Assembly (NCBI GenBank): GCA_964477455.1
Contig: CAYZHG010000052.1
Coordinates: 1-12,021, forward strand
Direction of reading: 5' to 3'
Length of the DNA: 12,021 nucleotides
From: CAIOJG01 sp964477455
GTDB taxonomy: Bacteria; Patescibacteriota; Patescibacteriia; Magasanikbacterales; GWA2-37-8
Shown: positions 1 through 6,684 of the stretch, piece by piece
Position numbering within the stretch: position 1 is the stretch's first letter
Layout: every line of letters begins with the position of its first letter
The notes under the pieces: model-generated
Seen by the model: the letters and a program-made list of their open reading frames with translations, nothing else
Database searches by the model: none
What the model was told of the DNA's origin: nothing
Made by a program: the position numbers and the translations under genes

Positions 1-666
1 CTCGCTGATGCTGTGTTTATTCCGCCACACTATACCGATGTTCCAGAGTTGCTTGGCGACTTAGAAAAATTTTGGCACAATAAGAATTTAGAAATTCCTG
101 ATTTAATTAAAGCTGCAATTTCACATTACCAATTTGAAACCATCCATCCATTTCTTGACGGTAATGGCCGTATTGGTCGTCTGATAATTACTCTTCAATT
201 GGTAGATCTCGGTATTATCAAAAAACCGACTTTATATATTTCTGATTTCTTTGAAAGAAACAGAACTAAATACTACGATGCATTATCTATGGTTAGACAG
301 TCGGGTGATATAGAACATTGGATTCGTTTTTTTCTCACCGGCGTTGGACAAACTGCAAAAAAGGGTAAGGAAACATTTGAAAAAATTATTGCTTTGCGTA
401 AACGCTATGAGAACACAATTGAATCTGGTATGGGTATCAAGCGACAGAAGGTGGGCAAAGAATTGCTGATGCAGCTATTTTCTAAGCCTGGCGTAACTGT
501 TAAAGATATTAAGGAATTGATGAATACCAGTATACAAACCGCCACCACATTGGCCAACGAATTTGAACGACTCGGCCTTTTTATTGAAAAAACTGGTTTT
601 TCACGCAATCGTGTTTTTTTTCTCAAAGAATATCTAGATTTATTTATTGATGGTAATACAAAATAA
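1..666 (+). CDS. Fic family protein (AMP transferase type), 5' truncated by window edge
   Basis: This is the C-terminal part of a Fic-domain protein. Family members usually transfer AMP from ATP onto a hydroxyl of a target protein. The frame is open to base 1 (residues L-A-D-A before the GTG at 13), so the true start lies upstream, and GTG 13 is probably an internal valine. The Fic catalytic motif HPFLDGNGRIGR is complete at residues 45-56 counted from that GTG: catalytic His45, phosphate-binding Asp49-Gly-Asn-Gly and Arg56. It is preceded by the helix AAISHYQFETI. The last 60 residues (about 155-215) look like a winged helix-turn-helix, common at the C terminus of this Fic subgroup. The inhibitory helix found N-terminal in class II Fic proteins would be outside the window, so autoregulation cannot be judged. 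Only 3 bases separate its stop from hsdM, implying co-transcription. Fic genes are known neighbours of type I R-M loci. Fic identity is certain; the target is unknown. Confidence 0.93.
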   Translation, partial: LADAVFIPPHYTDVPELLGDLEKFWHNKNLEIPDLIKAAISHYQFETIHPFLDGNGRIGRLIITLQLVDLGIIKKPTLYISDFFERNRTKYYDALSMVRQSGDIEHWIRFFLTGVGQTAKKGKETFEKIIALRKRYENTIESGMGIKRQKVGKELLMQLFSKPGVTVKDIKELMNTSIQTATTLANEFERLGLFIEKTGFSRNRVFFLKEYLDLFIDGNTK

Positions 667-669
667 TTT

Positions 670-2766
670 ATGAATAACTTTAATTCCAAAGCTGGTATCA
701 TCTGGCAAATTGCGGAGCTGCTGCGAGGTGGGTGGAAACAATACGAATATCAAGATGTTGTTTTACCGCTTGTCGTTTTGAGACGGTTGGATTCTGTCCT
801 CGCCGACACTAAGCCAGCAGTGTTGGAACAATATAATCGCTTTCATGGTAAGGTTGAGCTTGATCCTATTCTTAAATCTGCCAGTAAGGTTGGTTTTTAT
901 AATACTTCGCCGTATGATTTCAGCAAACTTTTAGAAGATCCAAAAAATATTGCCAAAAATTTGCAGAATTTTATTGATGGTTTTAGTGACAATATCAAAG
1001 AAATTTTTGCGAAGTTTGATTTTGGAAAACAACTATCTCGTTTGGAAGGTGGAAATTTATTATATCTTATTCTAAAAGAATTTAACAAAATAGATTTGCA
1101 TCCTCGCGCTACCAGCAATCACGAAATGGGTTCTATTTTTGAAGAGTTGATTCGTAAATTCAACGAGCAATCCAACGAGACCGCTGGTGAGCATTACACT
1201 CCACGTGAAGTTATCAAAACCATGGTAGAAATTTTGTTTGCGCCTGACAAAGAATTGCTAAACAAGAAACATATCATTAAAACAATTTACGATTGCGCCA
1301 GTGGTACCGGTGGAATGCTCACTACAAGTAAAGAACATATTTTGTCTGTTATCAACAAAGACGCCGACATATATTTATATGGACAAGAATTGAATCCGAT
1401 TACATATGCTATATGTAAATCCGACATGCTTATCAAAGGTGACGATCCGGATAAAATCAAAGGTGGAGACAAAGATCATACCAAAGCCAGCACACTTACC
1501 AATGACCAATTTATCGGCGAACAATTTGACTATTGCCTGACAAATCCTCCGTTCGGAGTAGATTGGAAAAAAGACAAAGAAGCAGTAGAAAAAGAAGCAG
1601 AGCGCGGTTTTGCCGGCCGGTTTGGTGCTGGTTTGCCTAGAATTTCCGATGGACAATTTCTGTTTCTTCAACATTTAATATCTAAAATGCGCAACACGAT
1701 TGATGGTGGCTCGCGTTTAGCTATTGTTTTCAACGGTTCGCCATTATTTACCGGCGATGCTGGTAGTGGAGAAAGTGAAATTCGTCGTTGGATATTGGAG
1801 CATGATTGGCTGGACGCCATCGTCGCTATGCCAGATCAATTATTTTACAATACGGGTATCAATACTTATGTATGGTTTTTGAGTAATCGCAAAGAAAAGA
1901 AAAGAGAAAATAAAGTACAACTGATTGATGCTAGAATATTTTTTGAAAAGATGCGTAAGTCGCTTGGCAACAAACGCCATGTAATTTCGGATGAAAATCG
2001 CGCAAAAATTTTGGAATTATATAATTCATTCACCGAAAATCAATATTCTAAAATTTTTAATACCACGAATTTTGCCTTTCGCCAGATTATTATTGAGCGT
2101 CCGCTTAGACTCAAGTTTAAATTTACAAATGAAAAACTTGAGCAACTAAAATCCCTTTTTAATATCAGAAATGAAGATGAGAATGAACAACAGATTATAA
2201 CTAACAAAACACAGCTAAAGCAAACAAAGAAAACAGTATTAGAAAAATTGTCAAAACAAATTCTAGAAGATAATAAAAAGGGGGTGAATTTGAATAGAAA
2301 AATAAAAGAAGTTTTCCAAAGTTTTGATAATGAAGAATATTTAAACAGAGAGAAATTCATAAAAATATTAGATAAAAGATGTAAAGATTCGTTCGGGGGT
2401 ATATTTGCAGGAGGTGAAAAAAAATCTATTATCAAGATTGTTGGCGAGAGAGACGAGGCTGCTGATGTTTGTTTGGACAGTAATGGTAAGTCAGAACCGG
2501 ACAGTGAATTGCGTGATAGTGAAAATGTTCCATGGGGTACGGATGTTTATAAATATTTTGAAAAGGAAGTAAAACCATACGCACCAGATGCATGGATCAA
2601 TGAAACTGTGCGAGATCACAAAGATAATGAGGTTGGTAAGGTTGGTTATGAAATTCCTTTTACTCGGTATTTTTATAAATACACACCACCGCGTAATTTA
2701 GAGGAAATAGAGAGTGAGATTGAAGGTGTGGAGAATGAATTGTTGAATTTATTGAAACAATTATGA
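670..2766 (+). CDS. hsdM: Type I restriction-modification system DNA methyltransferase subunit (HsdM)
   Basis: HsdM is the adenine-N6 methyltransferase subunit. With HsdS it forms the modification enzyme that protects host sites. Residues 1-150 match the helical HsdM N-terminal domain (LPLVVLRRLD at 32-41). The conserved stretch ending in AGEHYTPREV follows at about 150-181. The SAM-binding motif I is D208-CASGTGG, and the catalytic motif IV is N292-PPF. The C terminus carries the PDAWIN and YTPPRNLEEIE segments typical of the longer (about 650-700 residue) HsdM branch. A Lys/Glu-rich, probably coiled segment lies at about 485-570. The ATG at 670 follows the fic stop by 3 bases and has only an A/T spacer, no Shine-Dalgarno. 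The stop overlaps the next start in an ATGA. An A8 run (2417-2424) does not break the frame. All key residues are present, so it should be active. Confidence 0.97.
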   Translation: MNNFNSKAGIIWQIAELLRGGWKQYEYQDVVLPLVVLRRLDSVLADTKPAVLEQYNRFHGKVELDPILKSASKVGFYNTSPYDFSKLLEDPKNIAKNLQNFIDGFSDNIKEIFAKFDFGKQLSRLEGGNLLYLILKEFNKIDLHPRATSNHEMGSIFEELIRKFNEQSNETAGEHYTPREVIKTMVEILFAPDKELLNKKHIIKTIYDCASGTGGMLTTSKEHILSVINKDADIYLYGQELNPITYAICKSDMLIKGDDPDKIKGGDKDHTKASTLTNDQFIGEQFDYCLTNPPFGVDWKKDKEAVEKEAERGFAGRFGAGLPRISDGQFLFLQHLISKMRNTIDGGSRLAIVFNGSPLFTGDAGSGESEIRRWILEHDWLDAIVAMPDQLFYNTGINTYVWFLSNRKEKKRENKVQLIDARIFFEKMRKSLGNKRHVISDENRAKILELYNSFTENQYSKIFNTTNFAFRQIIIERPLRLKFKFTNEKLEQLKSLFNIRNEDENEQQIITNKTQLKQTKKTVLEKLSKQILEDNKKGVNLNRKIKEVFQSFDNEEYLNREKFIKILDKRCKDSFGGIFAGGEKKSIIKIVGERDEAADVCLDSNGKSEPDSELRDSENVPWGTDVYKYFEKEVKPYAPDAWINETVRDHKDNEVGKVGYEIPFTRYFYKYTPPRNLEEIESEIEGVENELLNLLKQL

Positions 2767-3173
2767 CAACTGAAGAAATAAAAACAAAAATCGAAGCGTC
2801 TTTGTCGAAACTGTATATAAAAGATAAGATTTTGATTGACAATAAGACAAATGAAAGGGCGATCTGCGCACATTTACTGTGTTACTTAAAAAATGAGTTT
2901 CTACAATGGGATGTTGACACAGATTACAATCGTGAGCAGGGCGATGTTAAAAGAAATATCGATCGCAATATTATCGTGCCAGATATTATTATTCATCGTC
3001 GTGATAGCAGAGAAAATTTAGTTGCCATTGAAGCAAAAGGTTATTGGAATGATGAATCGCGTGAAAATGATTATGTCAAATTACACGGATTGCTATTTAA
3101 ACAAAAATATAAATATGCGTTTATGATTGAATTTGAGGCGCAATCATGGGAAATAAACGAAGTGATTTTATGA
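2763..3173 (+). CDS. Small stand-alone PD-(D/E)XK protein, HsdR N-terminal-domain-like
   Basis: This 136-residue protein is too short to be a restriction subunit but carries a PD-(D/E)XK nuclease core: Pro73-Asp74, then Glu90-Ala-Lys92 (E-x-K) fifteen residues later, between beta-strand-like stretches. An N-terminal helix (ERAICAHLL, 32-40) precedes a charged WDVDTDYNR segment. This layout is familiar from small proteins beside hsdM genes, often assigned to the HsdR N-terminal-like families. It has no helicase motors or membrane segments. It overlaps hsdM by 4 bases (ATGA) and its stop overlaps the preferred hsdS start the same way, so it is translationally coupled inside the M-S core. It may supply a second nuclease or a structural or regulatory subunit to the complex; that role is inferred. 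hsdR downstream has its own intact nuclease domain, so this is not a split piece of it. The fold is fairly sure; the function is not. Confidence 0.8.
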   Translation: MTTEEIKTKIEASLSKLYIKDKILIDNKTNERAICAHLLCYLKNEFLQWDVDTDYNREQGDVKRNIDRNIIVPDIIIHRRDSRENLVAIEAKGYWNDESRENDYVKLHGLLFKQKYKYAFMIEFEAQSWEINEVIL

Positions 3174-4474
3174 AAAGCATCGAATTTAAAAAACAATTTA
3201 AGCCACACGAGGAATATAAAAATACTAACATTGATTGGATTGGAAATATTCCTTCTGTTTGGAGTGTGAATAAAATAAAAGAGCACTTTTATTTTGAAAA
3301 GGGCAAGCACTCTGCAATTTTTACACAGGAATATATAAATTCACCTGAAAATATTGGCGATTATCCTGTGTATAGTGGTCAAACTGGTGATCAGGGAGTG
3401 ATGGGAATGATCAATAGATTTATTTACAATTTCTCTACACCTGTAGTTTTTACTACTACTGTCGGAGCAAAGGTGATGACACCAATGTTATTGAAAGGCA
3501 AATTTAGTTTGTCGCAAAATTGTCTATTGATGGTGCCAAAAGATAAAAGTGTAGATGCGAATTATTATTACTATCAATTATTTTCATTGTTTAAAAGAGT
3601 GCGTGATGACATACCGAATCATATGCAACCATCGTTGCGTATATCTGATCTTAATAAATTTGTGGTAGTTACTCCTCCATACGAATCGCAACAAAAAATT
3701 GCTGATTATTTGGATGATAAAACAATGGTTATTGATAAAAGTATCGAACAAAAACAAAAACTAATTGAATTGTTAAAAGAAAAACGCGCAGCGGTTATTA
3801 ATAAGGCCGTAACGCGCGGGTTAGATGAAAATTTGGAATTAGTGAATAGCGGAGTAGAGTGGATTGGGGATATCCCGAAGGTGTGGAAAATTGAGAAGTT
3901 AAAGTTTGTCGCCGGAATAAACCGCAATACACTTTCTGAGACCACCGAGTCAGATTATAATTTAAAATATATTGACATCGGTAATGTTGATATAAATGGC
4001 GTAAAAGACGAACCTGAAGAGCTAAATTTTGCGAGTGCCCCATCGCGCGCTAGGCGGATAGTCCAAAAAGAAAATATAATTGTTGGCACTGTACGAACAT
4101 ATTTAAAAGCTCTTGCATATTTCGACAATCCAGAGTCAAATTTAATAGTTTCTACTGGATTTGCTGTGTTAGAGCCAACAAAGAGCATGGTTGGGAAATT
4201 TATATATTATTTTGTCTGCTCTGAAAAATTTATTCAAAAGGTTTCAAAATGGTCAACTGGTGTTAGTTATCCGGCGATTAATCCTACCACCCTTGGGTTT
4301 CTTCCTGTTTGTATTCCGCCAATTGATGAACAACAAAAAATTATTAAATATCTAGATGCGCAAATTAGCGGTATTGAAATTGCTGAAGAAAAAATTAAAA
4401 AATCAATTGAATTATTGCAAGAATACAAATCATCCCTGGTTTATAATGTAGTGACAGGGAAAGTGCAAGTATGA
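3170..4474 (+). CDS. hsdS: Type I restriction-modification system specificity subunit (HsdS)
   Basis: HsdS recognises the bipartite DNA target and holds two HsdM and two HsdR subunits. The protein shows the classic two-fold repeat. The first half opens with the IDWIGNIPSVW segment (residues 21-31) and ends in a coiled-coil spacer at about 175-215. The second half opens with VEWIGDIPKVW (229-239) and ends in a matching helix at about 385-425. Each half therefore has a target recognition domain followed by a conserved helix. Both IADYLD and IIKYLD boundaries are clear. I chose ATG 3170 because it makes an ATGA overlap with the preceding stop, like the other junctions here. An in-frame ATG at 3146 would add eight residues and overlap the upstream gene by 28 bases. 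The 434-residue length is normal. The two recognition domains differ from each other, so an asymmetric bipartite site is expected, but its sequence cannot be read from the protein. Confidence 0.95.
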   Translation: MKSIEFKKQFKPHEEYKNTNIDWIGNIPSVWSVNKIKEHFYFEKGKHSAIFTQEYINSPENIGDYPVYSGQTGDQGVMGMINRFIYNFSTPVVFTTTVGAKVMTPMLLKGKFSLSQNCLLMVPKDKSVDANYYYYQLFSLFKRVRDDIPNHMQPSLRISDLNKFVVVTPPYESQQKIADYLDDKTMVIDKSIEQKQKLIELLKEKRAAVINKAVTRGLDENLELVNSGVEWIGDIPKVWKIEKLKFVAGINRNTLSETTESDYNLKYIDIGNVDINGVKDEPEELNFASAPSRARRIVQKENIIVGTVRTYLKALAYFDNPESNLIVSTGFAVLEPTKSMVGKFIYYFVCSEKFIQKVSKWSTGVSYPAINPTTLGFLPVCIPPIDEQQKIIKYLDAQISGIEIAEEKIKKSIELLQEYKSSLVYNVVTGKVQV

Positions 4475-5286
4475 ATTTAGTAAGAAAGAATAAATTGATT
4501 TTAACATTGCTGGTGCTAATTTTAGTCACCGCGTTTATCCTATTTTTTATAAGTGACATTTTAAGCACAATAATCTTTTTATTTGGCATAGCTGGTGTAT
4601 TTGCCGAACTTTATTTAGATAAAAAAAGTATTGGTATTGTAATAATTATAGTTTCTCTGTTGTTAACCCAAATTAAATCACATTATGATGATTTGAATTT
4701 TAGTCGAATTAGAGAATCACTAGACCAGTCTGAACAAGTACTCACTGATAATACGAATAAATTAAATGATGCAAAAATTAAAATGGATGAAGCTAATGTT
4801 GCTGTAAAAAATCTTAATGTTAGCCTAGACAAGACAGCTAACTCTTTGTTAAATGCCGAAATGATTTTAGATACAACTAAAAAAATTTTGCAACAAACCA
4901 ATGTGGCTTTGGAAAATACAAAAAAATATAGCTATGTTGCTAGGTATGGATATTATGGTGGCGAAAATTTGATTGGTTTAGGGCTTGCAACGGATAGTAA
5001 ATTATATAATCTTATGGAGCCAACATATTATACAGAAAATAATTTGTTTTATTATCGATGTGGTGAACCGTACGAATCTACTTATTTGCAAGCAATAAAA
5101 GAATTTACGGATTTCCCTTTTTCATATTTTGCATTGGCTGTTTGTAAAAAACAGAGAAATGAACCGGATTGGAATCATTATGCTAAGAGAGCTGTAGAAA
5201 TCGTAAAATGGACCACAACTATAGGGGGACATAAAAAAGAGCACGATTCAATATTAAATTATTTAGAAGATATTTTGAAGAATTAA
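4471..5286 (+). CDS. Membrane-anchored coiled-coil protein with TPR-like tail, embedded in R-M operon
   Basis: I do not recognise this 271-residue protein as a named family. Three hydrophobic segments lie at about 9-28, 30-47 and 53-68. From 84 to 147 every seventh residue is Leu, Met or Val (84, 91, 98, 105, 112, 119, 126, 133, 140, 147), giving ten unbroken heptads. The other core position (87, 94, 101 and onward) is mostly small or polar (Ser, Asn, Ala, Thr), which suggests a long, tight coiled coil. A C-terminal domain (155-271) contains a GYYGGENLIGLGL segment and a TPR-like helical pair (about 204-250, FPFSYFALAV then HYAKRAVEIV). The N terminus MNLVRKNK is basic, so it is probably cytoplasmic. 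It shares ATGA with the hsdS stop, so it is translationally coupled to hsdS. By hand count, 4501-5280 is about 30% GC, against about 37% for 721-1500 in hsdM. The role is unknown; a membrane scaffold or sensor is possible. Confidence 0.85.
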   Translation: MNLVRKNKLILTLLVLILVTAFILFFISDILSTIIFLFGIAGVFAELYLDKKSIGIVIIIVSLLLTQIKSHYDDLNFSRIRESLDQSEQVLTDNTNKLNDAKIKMDEANVAVKNLNVSLDKTANSLLNAEMILDTTKKILQQTNVALENTKKYSYVARYGYYGGENLIGLGLATDSKLYNLMEPTYYTENNLFYYRCGEPYESTYLQAIKEFTDFPFSYFALAVCKKQRNEPDWNHYAKRAVEIVKWTTTIGGHKKEHDSILNYLEDILKN

Positions 5287-5292
5287 TTAAAT

Positions 5293-6681
5293 ATGTCATT
5301 TTCAGAAAAAATACAAAATTGGTTATTTCAGCTACTGGTTGATAAGCCCCATACTTGGCGTGGTCTTTTAATTGCATATTTTTTTATCACTGCACTGTCA
5401 TTAGCGGCTCATATTAGTATTAAAAATGATTTTAACTACGAGTGGGCATCTTATGTATCCGCACTATTTATAATTACAATTATTTGGCTAATTTATAAAT
5501 ATAAGTATCCACGAAATAATAAAAGACAAACAGGTATTATAATTGCTTTGTTTGCCAGAGACGCCGAAGCATTAAAATTGAAGAAGACATTTATTTGCGA
5601 ATTGGAAAAGAATATAAACAGCGCATTATTGGGTGATGTTTTTAAAATTATCCCACTTAAAAATCACCAAGCCGAGTTGGTAAAGAATGAAGCCGATATC
5701 AAAAAAATTAATAAAAAAATATATGGACATTTCTATCTGTACGGTGATATAAGAAATGAAGTAGACGGAAAAACAAACAAATATTTTATTAATTTAGAAG
5801 GTTATGTTGCTCATCAGCCAGCACCTATTCCTGTAAGCCAAGAACTGTCAATGGATTTTAGAAATGTTTTACCAAAAGAACTTAATTTTGCTGATTTTTT
5901 TGGTTACCGGTGCATACGAGCAACGGGAAAAATTGCTTACTTAGCAACAAAATATGTTGTGGGAATGGCCGCGTTTCTATCAGAAAACCCATTTTTAGCA
6001 TATCGACTCCACCAAGATTTGGAGAATGAATTTAAAGAATATAAGAGTATTGAAACGGAAATGAAGGACAAAGCCGAGATGTCAAAATTTGATAAAAAAT
6101 ATTTGGGTCAATTGAAAAATAAATTGGCGTTAATTATATCCAATGAGGCACTTATTTTATCTATTATTTACGGACGAAATAATCGGCCTGCAGAGCATTT
6201 AAATTTTTTACAAATAGCAGAACAAAAAAATCCAAACAACTACGGAGTTTGGCTTTTAAAAGCAATTACTGCCTTTTTTAATGAGAACGATTCAGCCAGC
6301 GCACGGAAATATGTGAAACGAGCAGCGGAACTGGCGTCACAATCGTGCGAATGGAGATATAGTAAGGCCTTTCTAGATTTTTGGGACGGACATGTTGAGG
6401 CGGCGTATAAAGAGTGTCAAAAAATAGACAAATCCTCATACAATAATGAGCATCTCACGGTTGATGATGTGGAAAATTTTAATCTAAAAATTCTTGAACA
6501 AAGAAAAGATAAACCGCAATTATACTTTTGGATAGGTTATCTTGTTTTTAAAAAGAGAAAAGATTTTGTGTTAGCTAAAAAATATTTTCAAGATTTTATT
6601 GTTTATGGTGGAAATAACATACCATTTCTTAAAAATAAAGTTGATTCATTTATGATTGAAATTGATCAATCAAATAATTAA
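5293..6681 (+). CDS. Membrane protein with TolB-N-like alpha/beta domain and TPR-like repeats
   Basis: This 462-residue protein is unrecognised at family level. Two transmembrane helices lie at about 22-42 and 52-70, followed by a strongly basic KYKYPRNNKR. By the positive-inside rule this places the remaining 390 residues in the cytoplasm. Residues 79-175 look like an alternating alpha/beta domain: strand GIIIALFA, a helix, strand VFKIIPL, a helix, then YGHFYLYGDI and YFINLEGYVAH. This order resembles TolB-N/FlgO-type domains often found before TPR arrays, but that is pattern recognition and not proven. A charged helix (about 240-280) links to TPR-like helices at about 283-375 and 405-440 (LYFWIGYLVF then AKKYFQDFIV). 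It follows the coiled-coil membrane gene by 6 bases and precedes hsdR by 3, so the two probably act together. There are no catalytic residues I can name. Hand count of 5341-6120 gives about 32% GC. Function is unknown. Confidence 0.85.
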   Translation: MSFSEKIQNWLFQLLVDKPHTWRGLLIAYFFITALSLAAHISIKNDFNYEWASYVSALFIITIIWLIYKYKYPRNNKRQTGIIIALFARDAEALKLKKTFICELEKNINSALLGDVFKIIPLKNHQAELVKNEADIKKINKKIYGHFYLYGDIRNEVDGKTNKYFINLEGYVAHQPAPIPVSQELSMDFRNVLPKELNFADFFGYRCIRATGKIAYLATKYVVGMAAFLSENPFLAYRLHQDLENEFKEYKSIETEMKDKAEMSKFDKKYLGQLKNKLALIISNEALILSIIYGRNNRPAEHLNFLQIAEQKNPNNYGVWLLKAITAFFNENDSASARKYVKRAAELASQSCEWRYSKAFLDFWDGHVEAAYKECQKIDKSSYNNEHLTVDDVENFNLKILEQRKDKPQLYFWIGYLVFKKRKDFVLAKKYFQDFIVYGGNNIPFLKNKVDSFMIEIDQSNN

Positions 6682-6684
6682 AAT

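Noticed and set aside
2417..2424. A8 run in hsdM, with similar T8 runs in fic (614-621) and hsdR (7309-7316), as phase-variation tracts
   Set aside because: All frames are intact, and runs of eight A or T are expected by chance in DNA this AT-rich. They are not in a promoter or at a gene start.
2040..2435. Long antisense open frames opposite hsdM and hsdR (also 7641-8129 and 9114-9509) as genes
   Set aside because: They mirror well-supported coding frames, are rich in Ser, Phe and Ile as reverse-complement shadows usually are, and show no motif.
3146..3169. Upstream ATG as the hsdS start
   Set aside because: It would overlap the previous gene by 28 bases. ATG 3170 gives the 4-base ATGA overlap used at the neighbouring junctions, and no homologous N-terminal segment is lost.
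2761..4474. TGA recoding, as in some Patescibacteria lineages
   Set aside because: TGA ends hsdM, the small nuclease-like gene and hsdS exactly at ATGA overlaps with the next start, and also ends the last gene, so it acts as stop.
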